DNA from: Conoideocrella luteorostrata
Lineage: Eukaryota; Ascomycota; Sordariomycetes; Hypocreales; Clavicipitaceae
Direction: 5' to 3'
Assembly: GCA_032433595.1 (NCBI GenBank)
Contig: JASWJB010000185.1
Location: 23,722-87,721 of the forward strand
Length of the DNA: 64,000 bases
In this document: piece by piece, positions 12,075-21,117 of the stretch
Numbering within the stretch: position 1 is the stretch's first letter
Layout of the letters: the number at the start of each line of letters is the position of its first letter
Made by a program: the position numbers and the translations under genes
Notes under the pieces: generated by a model
Told to the model about the DNA's origin: nothing
What the model saw: only the letters and a program-made list of their open reading frames with translations
The model's database searches: none

Positions 12075-12640
12075 GTTGATTCGTAGCTGCCGCGTACCTC
12101 GATTTTGCCGAATTTTGCCGCACCGTGGTCTCGCTTTTTGCAGGGCTTTTGCAAGGCTTGTACACATATATACTCTGATTACAGTGAGGGGGCGTTGACT
12201 GCATGCCTGCGTGTGCGGTCTTGGTCTGGATCCAGCAATAGAGGCTCGACACCAAGCACACCGACCGGCACGAAACCTGGCACATACGATGCAGAAAGGC
12301 CCGGCGTCCACGATAAACATGATGCCAGCCCGAGAAGTCCACAAATGCGCGCTCCCGGCCACTCTGCGGCGGGCAGCGCATAAAATGCTAGCGGGATGGG
12401 TGATTTTTCGATCGGGTTGTGAGCAGAAAAAGTAGAAGACTGTGGGCCGTGTCGTTGAGACTTGGACTACGTTCTTCTAGTAGATACTCTGTGCTGTACC
12501 TAGTACCAGTAGAGTGACTGCTTGAAGAGCGTAGTCCAAGTCTTAACGACACGGCCCACAGCCTCTTCCTTTTCCTGCTTACCGTCCACTCCTTTTTCTG
12601 CTCACAACCCGAGCGAAAAACCACCCATCCCGCTCGCAGG
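12075..12640 (+). repeat. Dispersed repeat F, copy 2, with a long palindrome
   Basis: It matches 325-745 in order and orientation. Its right part contains a long inverted repeat: about 12391-12477 pairs with 12524-12633 (GCGGGATGGGTG against its complement, then GGTTGTGAGCAGAAAAAG, then CTGTGGGCCGTGTCGTT). A spacer of about 45 bases separates the arms. Open frames through it are by-products of the repeat. Confidence 0.75.
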
Positions 12641-13024
12641 ACCTCATTTTGGCCGATTGCTTGCCAGGTGTTTTGTTTCATGCCTTGCTTTTTATTTCAC
12701 CTCGCGCGCCGGGATCTTGTACATCTTTTGCAACAAGTTTGGATTTGTCTCGTGGTATTGCTGTTTTGTTGCGTTGTGTCATTGCGCTTATAAGCCCGAT
12801 CGCTGGATTCCTGACTTAGCGGGTTCTTTTGTATATTGCGCTCCGGATGTGATTTTTTGGGCCGTGATTTCTATTGTATCTTATGCGCTACGTTTTTCTG
12901 CATCTTGTGTGCTAGTAGTTGTGCTGTGTTGTTGTGTTACTCTAGTGTAACTTGCGAGCCTCGTATCGCTGGTCTGATTTTCTTGCACCTTAGGCGCTGA
13001 CTCAGATCTAACACTTACCTAGGC
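12641..13024. other. Intergenic, no supported gene
   Basis: GT-rich, low-complexity sequence. A frame running through 12522-12950 reads as a hydrophobic, cysteine-rich string, but it begins inside repeat F and shows no family features. I do not call it a gene. Confidence 0.45.
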
Positions 13025-13116
13025 AGCAACATCATCATCAGCAGCAGCGGCAGCATCATCATCATCAGCGGCATTATCATTATTATCAGCAGCAGCGGCA
13101 TTATCATCATTATCAG
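13025..13116. repeat. Trinucleotide microsatellite (CAT/CAG/CGG units)
   Basis: A run of about 90 bases made of ATC, AGC and GGC triplets with interruptions. It is not part of a reading frame that I can support. Confidence 0.85.
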
Positions 13117-13214
13117 CTGACTCTTCCCGCCCTCGAGTGTCGACTTTTTCCCTCTGCCGACCGCTCCTATTTTAACCGTCTTTCTGACTGAAATCCTGAC
13201 ATGTGGCCACCATC

Positions 13215-13260
13215 ATCGTCTTCAGATTGACTTGCGAGATCTGATGCTCCCTGCAGCGCC
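13215..13260 (+). repeat. Single unit of the 42.3-kb tandem repeat
   Basis: The stretch TTCAGATTGACTTGCGAG, followed by ATCTGATGCTCC and GCGCCTG, matches the unit repeated at 42340-42650. Here too it directly abuts a family A LTR, which links this repeat to that retroelement family. Confidence 0.55.
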
Positions 13261-13428
13261 TGTAAACCGCAGGGCTCCGGGTGACGAGGGTATCGATACC
13301 GGAAGGTGAAGCAAAACAATGTGCAAAACAATTCAATTTAGTGACTATCTAAGAGAGAAGAAGAAGAGGAAGAGGAATGACCCGAGCGCGCCGCACAAAA
13401 GAGGCGTGCTAGGGTGGCCACGTGACCT

Positions 13429-14035
13429 TGTTGGAATATATAGGAGAGATTCAAGTTGATCTACATTGATGGGAAGAGCTGAGTTTGTTGCGTTATGTGT
13501 CTTCATAAGTAGGAGAAGGAGCGATTTGGCAACAGTGGAAATAGGCGGGAATAGACGTAATAGACGGAATAGACGGAATAGACGGAATAGACGGAATAGA
13601 TAAATTTAACGATATTGAAGAGTGTGAGCAGTGATATTGATAGATGATGTTCTGACTTGATAGATGCCCTCTGAAGGGCATCGTGACCCTTCTATATAGT
13701 CCTTCAGCGACCGGGGTATTCCCTTGGATTTAGTGGCCTTAGGCCTACGTTCCTTGGCATCGTGCCACCTTCTTCCACTATCGTACGAATCTAGCTAATA
13801 CGAGGCATCGGTCATTTCTGTCATTTCCGAAGGTGCCACTCTATTCTCAACAGTGTTACATTGACGATGGATTAAGAATCTCTCGTCTGACGGCTTCGTC
13901 CAAATCCCCAAGTTAATACCCCTACAATCCGAGACACGCCTGTCTCAGATTCCTGCCTTAGTCCCAGAGGTCACGTATCCTTTCTCTCACCGCCCGTGTA
14001 TCCACACATCCGCTCCACACGTGTGTAATCCAACT
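13429..14035 (+). repeat. Solo LTR family B, copy 1, inserted in an A element
   Basis: The plus-strand LTR begins TGTTGGAATATATAGG and ends TAATCCAACT (normally CCAACA). It is flanked by the 5-bp duplication GACCT (13424-13428 and 14036-14040). Family B landmarks are TGATGGGAAGAGCT, the GTCTGACGGC box, CAATCCGAGACACGCCTG and the ACACGTGT end. It is itself interrupted by a family C LTR at 13486-13852. Confidence 0.82.
13486..13852 (+). repeat. Solo LTR family C, copy 1, nested in the B element
   Basis: The element starts TGTTGCGTTATG and ends CTCAACA. It is flanked by GAGTT and GTGTT, a 5-bp target duplication with one difference. It shares CGTGACCCTTCTATATAGTC and the CTTAGGCCTAC block with 23371-23676. 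Inside it, a 10-base minisatellite (GAATAGACGG) is repeated about five times near 13550-13600. Confidence 0.8.
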
Positions 14036-14080
14036 GACCTTGTCTATAATTGCTTGTATGCTGGACGAGGGATTCCAACA

Positions 14081-14416
14081 GCTGCCCTCGGTCGGAATGC
14101 CGCCGGGTGTGACGTCGATGCAGGTCTCGGTCTCCGTTATTAGGAACTCTTAGGCATGAGCAAACCAATCAAGGAGATGAGCATGTCATAGCGCTCGGTC
14201 ATCAATTTCCGAGATTCATACATTCCAACCACGCCCGGTGGCTAAGCCAATAGGGCAACTGTAATTAATGAACTTGCGTTTCCCAAATGAGTCGTCACTC
14301 AAAAAAGCCCATACCTGTCAGACTCAACTTCTCAACCCACTTTAGCGGTACCAGCTTCGGTCTGCTCTCAGTACACTTAGAACATTGTAGAGGGTGGCTG
14401 TATTAGTCTACCGTAG
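14081..14416. other. Intergenic, no supported gene
   Basis: This is the spacer between the nested LTRs and the 3' end of the kinase gene. I see no gene or clear repeat in it. Confidence 0.5.
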
Positions 14417-15874
14417 TCATTTGCCTATAAACTTCTTCTTCGCATGGTCAATCTCTGTGAAAATTCTGTCTTTTTTATCACGCGCGAACGCCTGAAAGAT
14501 CATTCCATAAGGTTGCTAAAGGAGAGGCGTCAGTTCCTGATAGATAAAATTGTGAAAAGAACATTCAAAAGTCCTTACTGGCTCTAGCAGAAATACCGTA
14601 TCTTCAGGAATTGGCATCTCGGGCAGGTCCTCTCTTTGTAGATCTAAAAAATACGACAATAGGACACGAATAATTGCACGGTGAGAAATGACTAGTAGAT
14701 GTTGTTTAAACCTCTCGAGTTCTACGATCATCGGTCTCAGTCGCTTGATAACATCTGCATACGCCTCTCCCCCGAGACCTGGCCATCGATAGAGAAGCTT
14801 GTGCTGTTTACGTGCTCTATACACCTCAGGAAAGTTCTCTCGAATCTCCTCGAATGTTGCGCCTGCCATATCGCCAGCATTGATATCATCCAGCATTTTC
14901 TGCTTCGTCTTCTTAAAAATATGGTCCGGAAAAGCTTCCGCTGTTTGGGAGGCCTGAGGCATTGTCGACGTCCAGATGCTGAGCTTGCTGAGTGGTCTTC
15001 CTGCTGTTTCCCGGTGCCATGCGCCGTTTTGGTCCTGCACGAATTTCGCAAGATCCTCAGCGTATTTTTTTCCAGAAGCGCTGAGATTAGAATCTCTTCC
15101 TATTCGACCTGCTGCATCATCCTCACTCTGGCCACCACACGATAACCAGATTTGTCGGTCTGTAAGGTTAAAGCCGATCATGTATTCGACCACTTGCGAA
15201 GACAAGACGCCTTGAATCATGTGTGTGTTTAGCTTGCGGCCAACATCGATGATTTTGACGTAGGACATATTCTCGGCCTCTTCATCCTCACTAATCGTAG
15301 TGTATGCCCGTTCATATAAAGCGACTCGTTGCTTGAAATCATTGAGTGCATGCTGCGGGTCTTGCGTGCTGTAGTCTGGACTGGAAAGTTTCAAGACAAA
15401 GTTTCTCTCCAGAACTACAGGATCTGAGCAGCAGCTCTCTAGGAACAGTACTGGCACATCTGGCCCACTGAGGTCCCTTATGCGCTGAAGGATCAACCTG
15501 CGTCGTTGGCGGGTGCTATTGGTGGCGTCGAGGATTCCCACACAGCTGTTGTCCTGCTTTAACCACTCGATCAGCTCGTTCAGAACGTTAAGAGCAATCT
15601 CATCGCGTTTCGACACATTTTCCTTGATACGAGGGTCGAAAAAAGATGATGGCGAGGCGCTGTGTGGTGCGGACTGAGTATCCTCGCTGGACGCTAGAGC
15701 TGCTTTTCGTCTAAGCTCTCCAGCATTGAAGATCCTAGTAGATTTTTGTAGCCAATTGAGATAACGAGCGAGCTTCTTCACAATGAAGCTTTTCCCCCTT
15801 GTAGGTAGTCCCACCATCACAATCACCAGTCGCGAGGATAAATCTGGCATGTTACTACAGACATCGTTCATCAT
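14417..15874 (-). CDS. 6-phosphofructo-2-kinase with a degenerate bisphosphatase domain
   Basis: Two exons (15874-14579 and 14515-14417, 62-base intron) give 464 residues. The intron restores the usual LEP-x-PYG C-terminus, so the stop in the unspliced frame is not real. The kinase half makes fructose-2,6-bisphosphate, the activator of phosphofructokinase: Walker A GLPTRGKS at 22-29 and the LDATNSTRQRRR segment near 115-126. The phosphatase half keeps the fold, but the phosphohistidine motif LxRHGES reads LSCGGQS at 244-250, so Arg, His and Glu are replaced by Cys, Gly and Gln. The downstream substrate-binding KR pair is Pro-Gln in WTSTMPQ. The later His (398, SHRAIIRVLL) remains. The enzyme should be kinase-only, as known for yeast Pfk26. 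It is divergent from the tartrate-dehydrogenase-like gene. A glycolytic regulator inside a catabolic cluster is unusual. Confidence 0.9.
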
Positions 15875-16351
15875 GGTATCAACGTGGGATGCTGCGTTAT
15901 TGACTGCTAGAGTATAAATTTGAGTCTGTTTATTCTCTTTTTAACAAAATGCTCACTAGAGTCGTTGGATTGTCTTTGAAGCTATGTATGTTGGTGGCGA
16001 ACGTGTGGGGCAAGCCGCCGGGCCACGGCCCCGAACACTGTGTCATCCATCTCCGTCGCCCCGGAAATCGCTTCCCGAAATCAGGACGGAGCCGTGGGTA
16101 GAAAGTAAGTACTGCGATTTCAGGATGATCGAGTTATCTGCCATCCCGATTAATGCTAGTCGCATCGGACATCAAATCAAATTATTTTTTCCTCCGAGAT
16201 ATGTAGAACTCCCGATATTTTAGGCGGCACCACTTGAAGCAAATAACCCTATAAAATCGGAGAATATCCTGTATTCACCACTTTGCAGTCACATATCGCA
16301 ACGATAATTGAAACACCATTTGAAGAATTATCGCTTTGTGCGCATATTCTA
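15875..16351. promoter_or_regulatory. Divergent promoter between the kinase and the tartrate-dehydrogenase-like gene
   Basis: A 477-base spacer between two outward-facing start codons. It contains CGGAGCCG near 16087 and CCCTATAAAA near 16248, about 100 bases before the downstream ATG, which could serve as a TATA element. Shared control of the two genes is inferred from the layout. Confidence 0.45.
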
Positions 16352-17492
16352 ATGATGTCGTTGCGTCAACACAAGATTGCTACTATCCCAGGGGATGGTA
16401 TCGGGGTAGAGGTTGTGGACGCTACACTCAAGGTCCTCCAAGCTTTGCAGGATATGCACCAAACCTTTACTCTCAATATCGAACCTTTAGACTGGAGCTC
16501 CAAGAACTATCTCATCACTGGCACTTATATACCCGAGTCTGCATGGCCCAAGCTCAAAGCCTACGACGCAATTTTGTTTGGCGCCGTAGGATCTCCAGGT
16601 GAGCACCCTTGCGCTTCAGGACACATGTGTGCTAATAGTATTGAAAGACGTTCCCGATGATATTTCGCTGTGGAAACTCATTCTGCCGCTGCGCAAAAGA
16701 TTGAATCAGTACATCAATTTAAGGCCGATTCGCGTGCTGCCGGGGCTTTCTTCACCCTTGAAAAGCTGTGCTCCTGATCAACTGGACTGGGTGATTGTCC
16801 GTGAAAACAGCGAGGGTGAATACGCCGGCCAAGGCGGAGTAAGCCATGAAGACACGCCGTATACAATTGCCAATGAAGTCGCCGTTTTCACTCGGACTGC
16901 GATAGAGCGAACTATGCGTTTCGCGTTCGAAGTGGCGGATTCTCGACACCGGAAGAAGCTTACCATGGTTACGAAGAGCAACGCGCAACGATTCGGGCTG
17001 GTACTCTGGGACCAGATCTTCTACGAGGTGGCCAAAGATTATCCGCAGGTGGAGACTGACAGAATGCTGGTCGACGCAATGACGGTCCGGATGGTGCTGA
17101 AGCCACAGAGCCTGGATACGGTTGTGGCTACGAATTTACATGGAGACATTCTATCGGATCTGGCGGCGGCACTGGCCGGCAGCATTGGTGTCGCGCCTTC
17201 CAGCAATCTCGACCCCACAAGGAAGTTTCCCAGCATGTTTGAACCAATCCACGGCAGTGCTCCGGATATCGCTGGGATGGGCATTGCTAACCCGTTGGCG
17301 ACGTTTTGGAGTGCGGCTGAGATGCTGAGGTGGCTCGGGGAGGGGGATGCGGCAGACCACCTGATGCGAGCGATCGAGGAGACCACGCAAAGTGATGTTA
17401 GAACACCAGATTTGCAGGGCTCAGCCACTATGATGGATGTGACGAACAAGGTTATTTGGGCCATTCAAAACACACTTCACTATAACCAGTAG
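16352..17492 (+). CDS. Tartrate / D-malate dehydrogenase-like enzyme (isopropylmalate dehydrogenase fold)
   Basis: Two exons (16352-16598 and 16648-17492) give 363 residues, the size of the bacterial and fungal tartrate/D-malate dehydrogenases. The protein opens with HKIATIPGDGIG, the hallmark of this NAD- and metal-dependent beta-decarboxylating family. VRENSEGEYAG, TKSNAQRFG, a metal-binding DAMTVRMV-to-DILSDL segment and FEPIHGSAPDIAG follow in the correct order. The segment RPIRVLPG is close to that of tartrate dehydrogenases, whereas leucine-pathway enzymes differ here. It would oxidise and decarboxylate a 2-hydroxy acid. Two adjacent ATGs (16352, 16355) are possible starts. The gene is divergent from the 6-phosphofructo-2-kinase and followed, after a solo LTR, by the aldehyde dehydrogenase. 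Confidence 0.87.
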
Positions 17493-17569
17493 CTTTTAAC
17501 TCAGGGGGTACATTCGATGCGCTTTCAAAAAAGGTCTTTCGAACCTGCTAAACACACATCCCGTGTAAT

Positions 17570-17806
17570 TGTTGGAATAAATTGGAGAGGTTCGAATTGA
17601 TCTGCATTGATGGGAAGAGCTTTGTTAAAGTGATCACTGAAGAAGAATCCCATGTCTGACAGCCTCGTTCAAATCCCCCTATAAGTACCCTAAAATCCAA
17701 GACACGCCTGTCTTAGGTTCTTGCCCTAAGCCCAGAGACAACGTATCCTTTCTCGCACTGCCCATGTATCCATATATCCACTCACACACATGCGGGTTAT
17801 CCAACA
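17570..17806 (+). repeat. Solo LTR family B, copy 2, with exact target duplication
   Basis: It runs from TGTTGGAATAAATTGG to TTATCCAACA, 237 bp. The 5-bp duplication GTAAT is exact (17565-17569 and 17807-17811). It lies between the tartrate-dehydrogenase-like gene and the aldehyde dehydrogenase and damages neither reading frame. Confidence 0.9.
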
Positions 17807-18095
17807 GTAATGATTGATAACCGATGTTTCCACTAGAGTAGCTCCAAGACCGGGACGGAATTCGACTCCCGAAAGTGGAGACCGGCGGTCAGACGGTTGG
17901 TTCCTCGGATGTCACTGGTGAAGGTGTAAGCTGCAAGAGCACGAACGGAACCGTGACCACTAATCGACAAAATTATCGGCTCAGTTATACATATACAGAG
18001 TCATTAGCGCCGAGCGCCGCTTCCCTCGAGGTGAGGAACAACTGCTCCGGAACACCCTCAAGTCTCCAGGTCACCAACCAAAAAAGACTCTCACC

Positions 18096-19834
18096 ATGGC
18101 GCCCACAACTAACTATCACACAAATGCTATTTCCAAGGTAAGTATAGTCTTCTGTTCAATCAGGTGATGCTGGAGACATTTCATTAAAAATGGAACCAGC
18201 TCAAAAATCCAGCTTTGTTCATTCAAGATGCTTTCATCGATGGAAAGTGGACACCTAAAGAAAAGAAGTTTGATATATACGGTAAGTGCCACGGCATGAG
18301 CATCTGCACTGTCATCGCGCTGATCGGGTTTCTCCAGAACCATCAACGGCGACAGTGCTCGGCCAAGTGAGCGATTGCGCACTCGACGACTTTCAGCAGG
18401 CAATTTTCAGTGCTGTTGAGGCCCAAGAAACCTACTTCGAATCTACTACCGCCTCGCAGCGAGGTTCCCTTCTACGAAAATGGAATGACCTGATCTTGGC
18501 CAACGCTGATGACTGTAAGTGGATATACTCAGCCTTCCGTGTCCGTGGTCCGACCTGTACATGTACTAATGAAGGACTCCAGTGGCTGTCATTCTAAGTC
18601 TCGAGAATGGCAAGACGCTCCCCGAAGCAAAGGGAGAGGTACTGTACGCAGCAAGCTTTATCTCTTGGTTCGCTGAAGAAGCGACACGATCATACGGCGC
18701 CAGCATCCCCTCCTCAACACCACACACAACTTTGACCACAGTGCGCGAGCCTGTCGGTGTCTGCGCCATCATCACCCCTTGGAACTTCCCCGCAGCTATG
18801 ATCACGAGAAAGATTGGCCCAGCATTGGCCGCTGGCTGCTCAGTCGTGATCAAGCCGCCCAGTGAGACCCCGTACAGCTGTCTGGCACTAACGAAACTCG
18901 CCATCGAAGCGGGATTGCCACCAAAGACGATTCAAGTCTGCCCGACAAAGGACAGGCAGGCGGCTGCTGAGCTGATTACTAGCCCTCTTATTTCAAAGAT
19001 TTCTTTCACCGGGTCGACTGAGGTCGGAAAGAAGTTCGCTCAACTTGCCGCCGGAACCTTGAAAAGGGTTAGCTTGGAGCTTGGTGGCAATGCGCCTTTC
19101 ATTGTCTTTGATGACGCCGATGTCGATCTTGCCGTGGAAGGCGCTATGTTCTGCAAGTACCGCTGCTCAGGCCAGACATGCGTGTGGTAAGTGGCTCCCA
19201 GGTGCAGCTCGAACCCCTGCAACAAGGGAAGGCTAATCCCCATGACAGCGCCAACCGTTTATATGTCCAGAAGGGCATCGCTCCAGCTTTCACTGCCAAA
19301 CTGACAGAGAAGGTCAAGACGCTGCAGATGGGCAGCGGTCTGGACAAGTCATCCACGCAAGGGCCGCTTGTGAACAGGGCAGCTGTGGACAAGGTACACC
19401 AGCACGTGCAAGATGCTTTGTCTCGTGGTGCCAAGATTGAGATCGGAGGCAAGGCTCCCGATAAGCACGGCTTCTTCTTCGAACCCACCGTGCTGTCGGG
19501 CGTTACACAGGATATGGTGGTCAGCAAGGAAGAGACTTTTGGGCCCCTGGCTCCCATTTTCCAGTTTGAGACTGAGCAGGACGCGATCCGTCTCGCCAAT
19601 GATACCGAATTTGGCCTGGCCGGGTACTTCTTCTCTAAAGACGTTGGTCGCGTCATGCGCGTTGCTCACAAGCTGAAGGTCGGCATGATTGGCGCTAACA
19701 CGGGCAAGATCAGTGCTCCCGAAGCCCCTTTTGGAGGTGTCAAGGAAAGCGGCTATGGCAAGGAGGGAAGCTTGTACGGTTTGGCTGAATACCAGAACAT
19801 CAAGAGCATTACCATTGGTAACCTTGACAAGTAA
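18096..19834 (+). CDS. Aldehyde dehydrogenase, succinate-semialdehyde dehydrogenase type
   Basis: Five exons (18096-18137, 18200-18281, 18338-18514, 18583-19186, 19249-19834) join to 496 residues. It oxidises an aldehyde to the acid with NAD(P). Visible family features are ITPWNFPAAMITRK, KPPSETPYS, FTGSTEVGK, the general-base Glu in LELGGNAP (about 266) and the nucleophilic Cys in SGQTCVC (about 300), 34 residues apart as usual. EETFGP and FGGVKESGYGKEGS follow near the end. These match the SSADH/GabD branch, but related enzymes use glycolaldehyde and other aldehydes, and the cluster suggests a sugar-derived aldehyde. The first exon codes only 14 residues; its start ACCATGG is a good context. 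The segment VCPTKDRQ replaces the more usual NVVTG-like segment, a divergent loop. Confidence 0.9.
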
Positions 19835-21117
19835 ACAATAGACAGATCTCTCATGGATTCAACATGGCCCTGAGTTTTGGTATTATTCCTTTCGATATTG
19901 TAAACACACTACGAAGAAGGGTAGATGTCTGTTGTACCAATTGCCCTGACCCAGGAACATTGATTTTGACATGCTGCAAGGTCACACCATGACGACTTTA
20001 CAGATTACCATGAGAGACTGCACATTGTTGATTCACGGCTTATCTGCTCATGCGGACGACGAAAAGAACCGAACCATCTGTTCTGTTGCAGGAAGGTTAT
20101 CCCCACCGTCGGCTGAGGCTGGCACTCTCACAAACAGTGGCGATCAACCTGGCGATAGGTAGAGACTTCGTGAAATTCGTCAAGTTAGCCAAGAATACTT
20201 GTTTCTTCAAAGCAATTTGCCCTCGCTACCAGACGACCGAGAACCACACCCCTTTCCTTTGTTGTGCTTGTTTTGTTATGATGTTTATGTTCCCGGATCC
20301 GGTAGCTCAGAGGGTGTTCCCGCACCCCTTGAGCAACCGGTCGTCTATCTCAGGCCGCACTTGCAGTCCGCGCCAGAGGGTTTGCCTAGTCCCCGTAGAA
20401 AGACTGGCATTGTTGCGGCAGCAGTCGTGCCCGGTGACCCGCTGACGGGTGGAGGGCCGAAATGAGAGCGCCTCTGAGCCGATGCCATGCTAGATGGTGT
20501 TTTGTTTACATTTTGCGGAGGAAGAGGAGATGGTTGGAATGCTCTTTCTGGAGCCCAACATCATGTGTGGCCAATCACTAACCTAGAACGTCCTGTGCCC
20601 CAGAGGGCCTGAGCGGCCTTCGGCCGCTGGACGGAAAATACAATTATTACTATTATTATTATTACTATTATTAAATCACATGTCACGTTTTTCGACACAT
20701 GTTTCTCAATCAACCCTAAGTTTGGTATACCTATGGGGAATGAATGTAATACAACAGACCCTCTCTTGAGCTCTTCGTGGCAAGAAACGTAAGGGTGGGA
20801 AGCCTCAAGGCCGCCGAACTATATGAGCAGGGAAGTGTACGAACAGGACCGGCAAACGCGGGGTCGAAGGCTGTCGGCAACCTCGGGATCAACTGTTTTC
20901 CGACGGGATATTCCGAATGCAAACAATCCCGATAGCCCGGAAATGGCATCCCGCGGGGAGCTTCTAACATTGGTATGGTGTGGAAAAGGGTGGGGTGGCC
21001 ATACCCTTGTCGCATATTATCTCCAAGCCGCAAAAGCATGATATATCGCTCCCATACACAGTCGAATGCGATATTCAATATACTTGCTCTCCACTCGTCG
21101 TGAGCACTTAGTGTAAA
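19835..21117. other. Intergenic, mostly repeat-derived
   Basis: No gene is supported in these 1.28 kb. Frames at 19971-20465 overlap and resemble nothing I know. The region ends in the promoter of the monooxygenase gene; ATTCCGAAT at 20910 is the reverse of the CGGAAT motif seen near other cluster genes. Confidence 0.45.
20585..20672 (+). repeat. Probable non-LTR retroelement 3' end with ATT tail
   Basis: A short hairpin GCGGCCTTCGGCCGC is followed by TGGACGGAAAATACAATT and a run of about ten ATT/ACT triplets. A hairpin next to a simple-sequence tail is typical of fungal LINE or SINE ends. A related end occurs near 54905-54990. Confidence 0.5.

Larger units (their letters stand above)
13261..14080 (-). 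repeat. Solo LTR family A, copy 1, split by nested insertions
   Basis: The minus-strand LTR is in two pieces, 13261-13428 and 14041-14080. Between them sits a family B LTR flanked by GACCT on both sides. Read on the minus strand it starts TGTTGGAATCCCTCGTC and carries the family A landmarks ACGTGGCCACCCTAGC, the GCGCGCC box and GGTATCGATACC. The match to the other A copies resumes exactly after the insertion. Confidence 0.8.

Noticed and set aside
12522..12950. 142-codon hydrophobic frame
   Set aside because: It begins in the arm of a palindromic repeat and continues in GT-rich low-complexity DNA; hydrophobicity follows from base composition.
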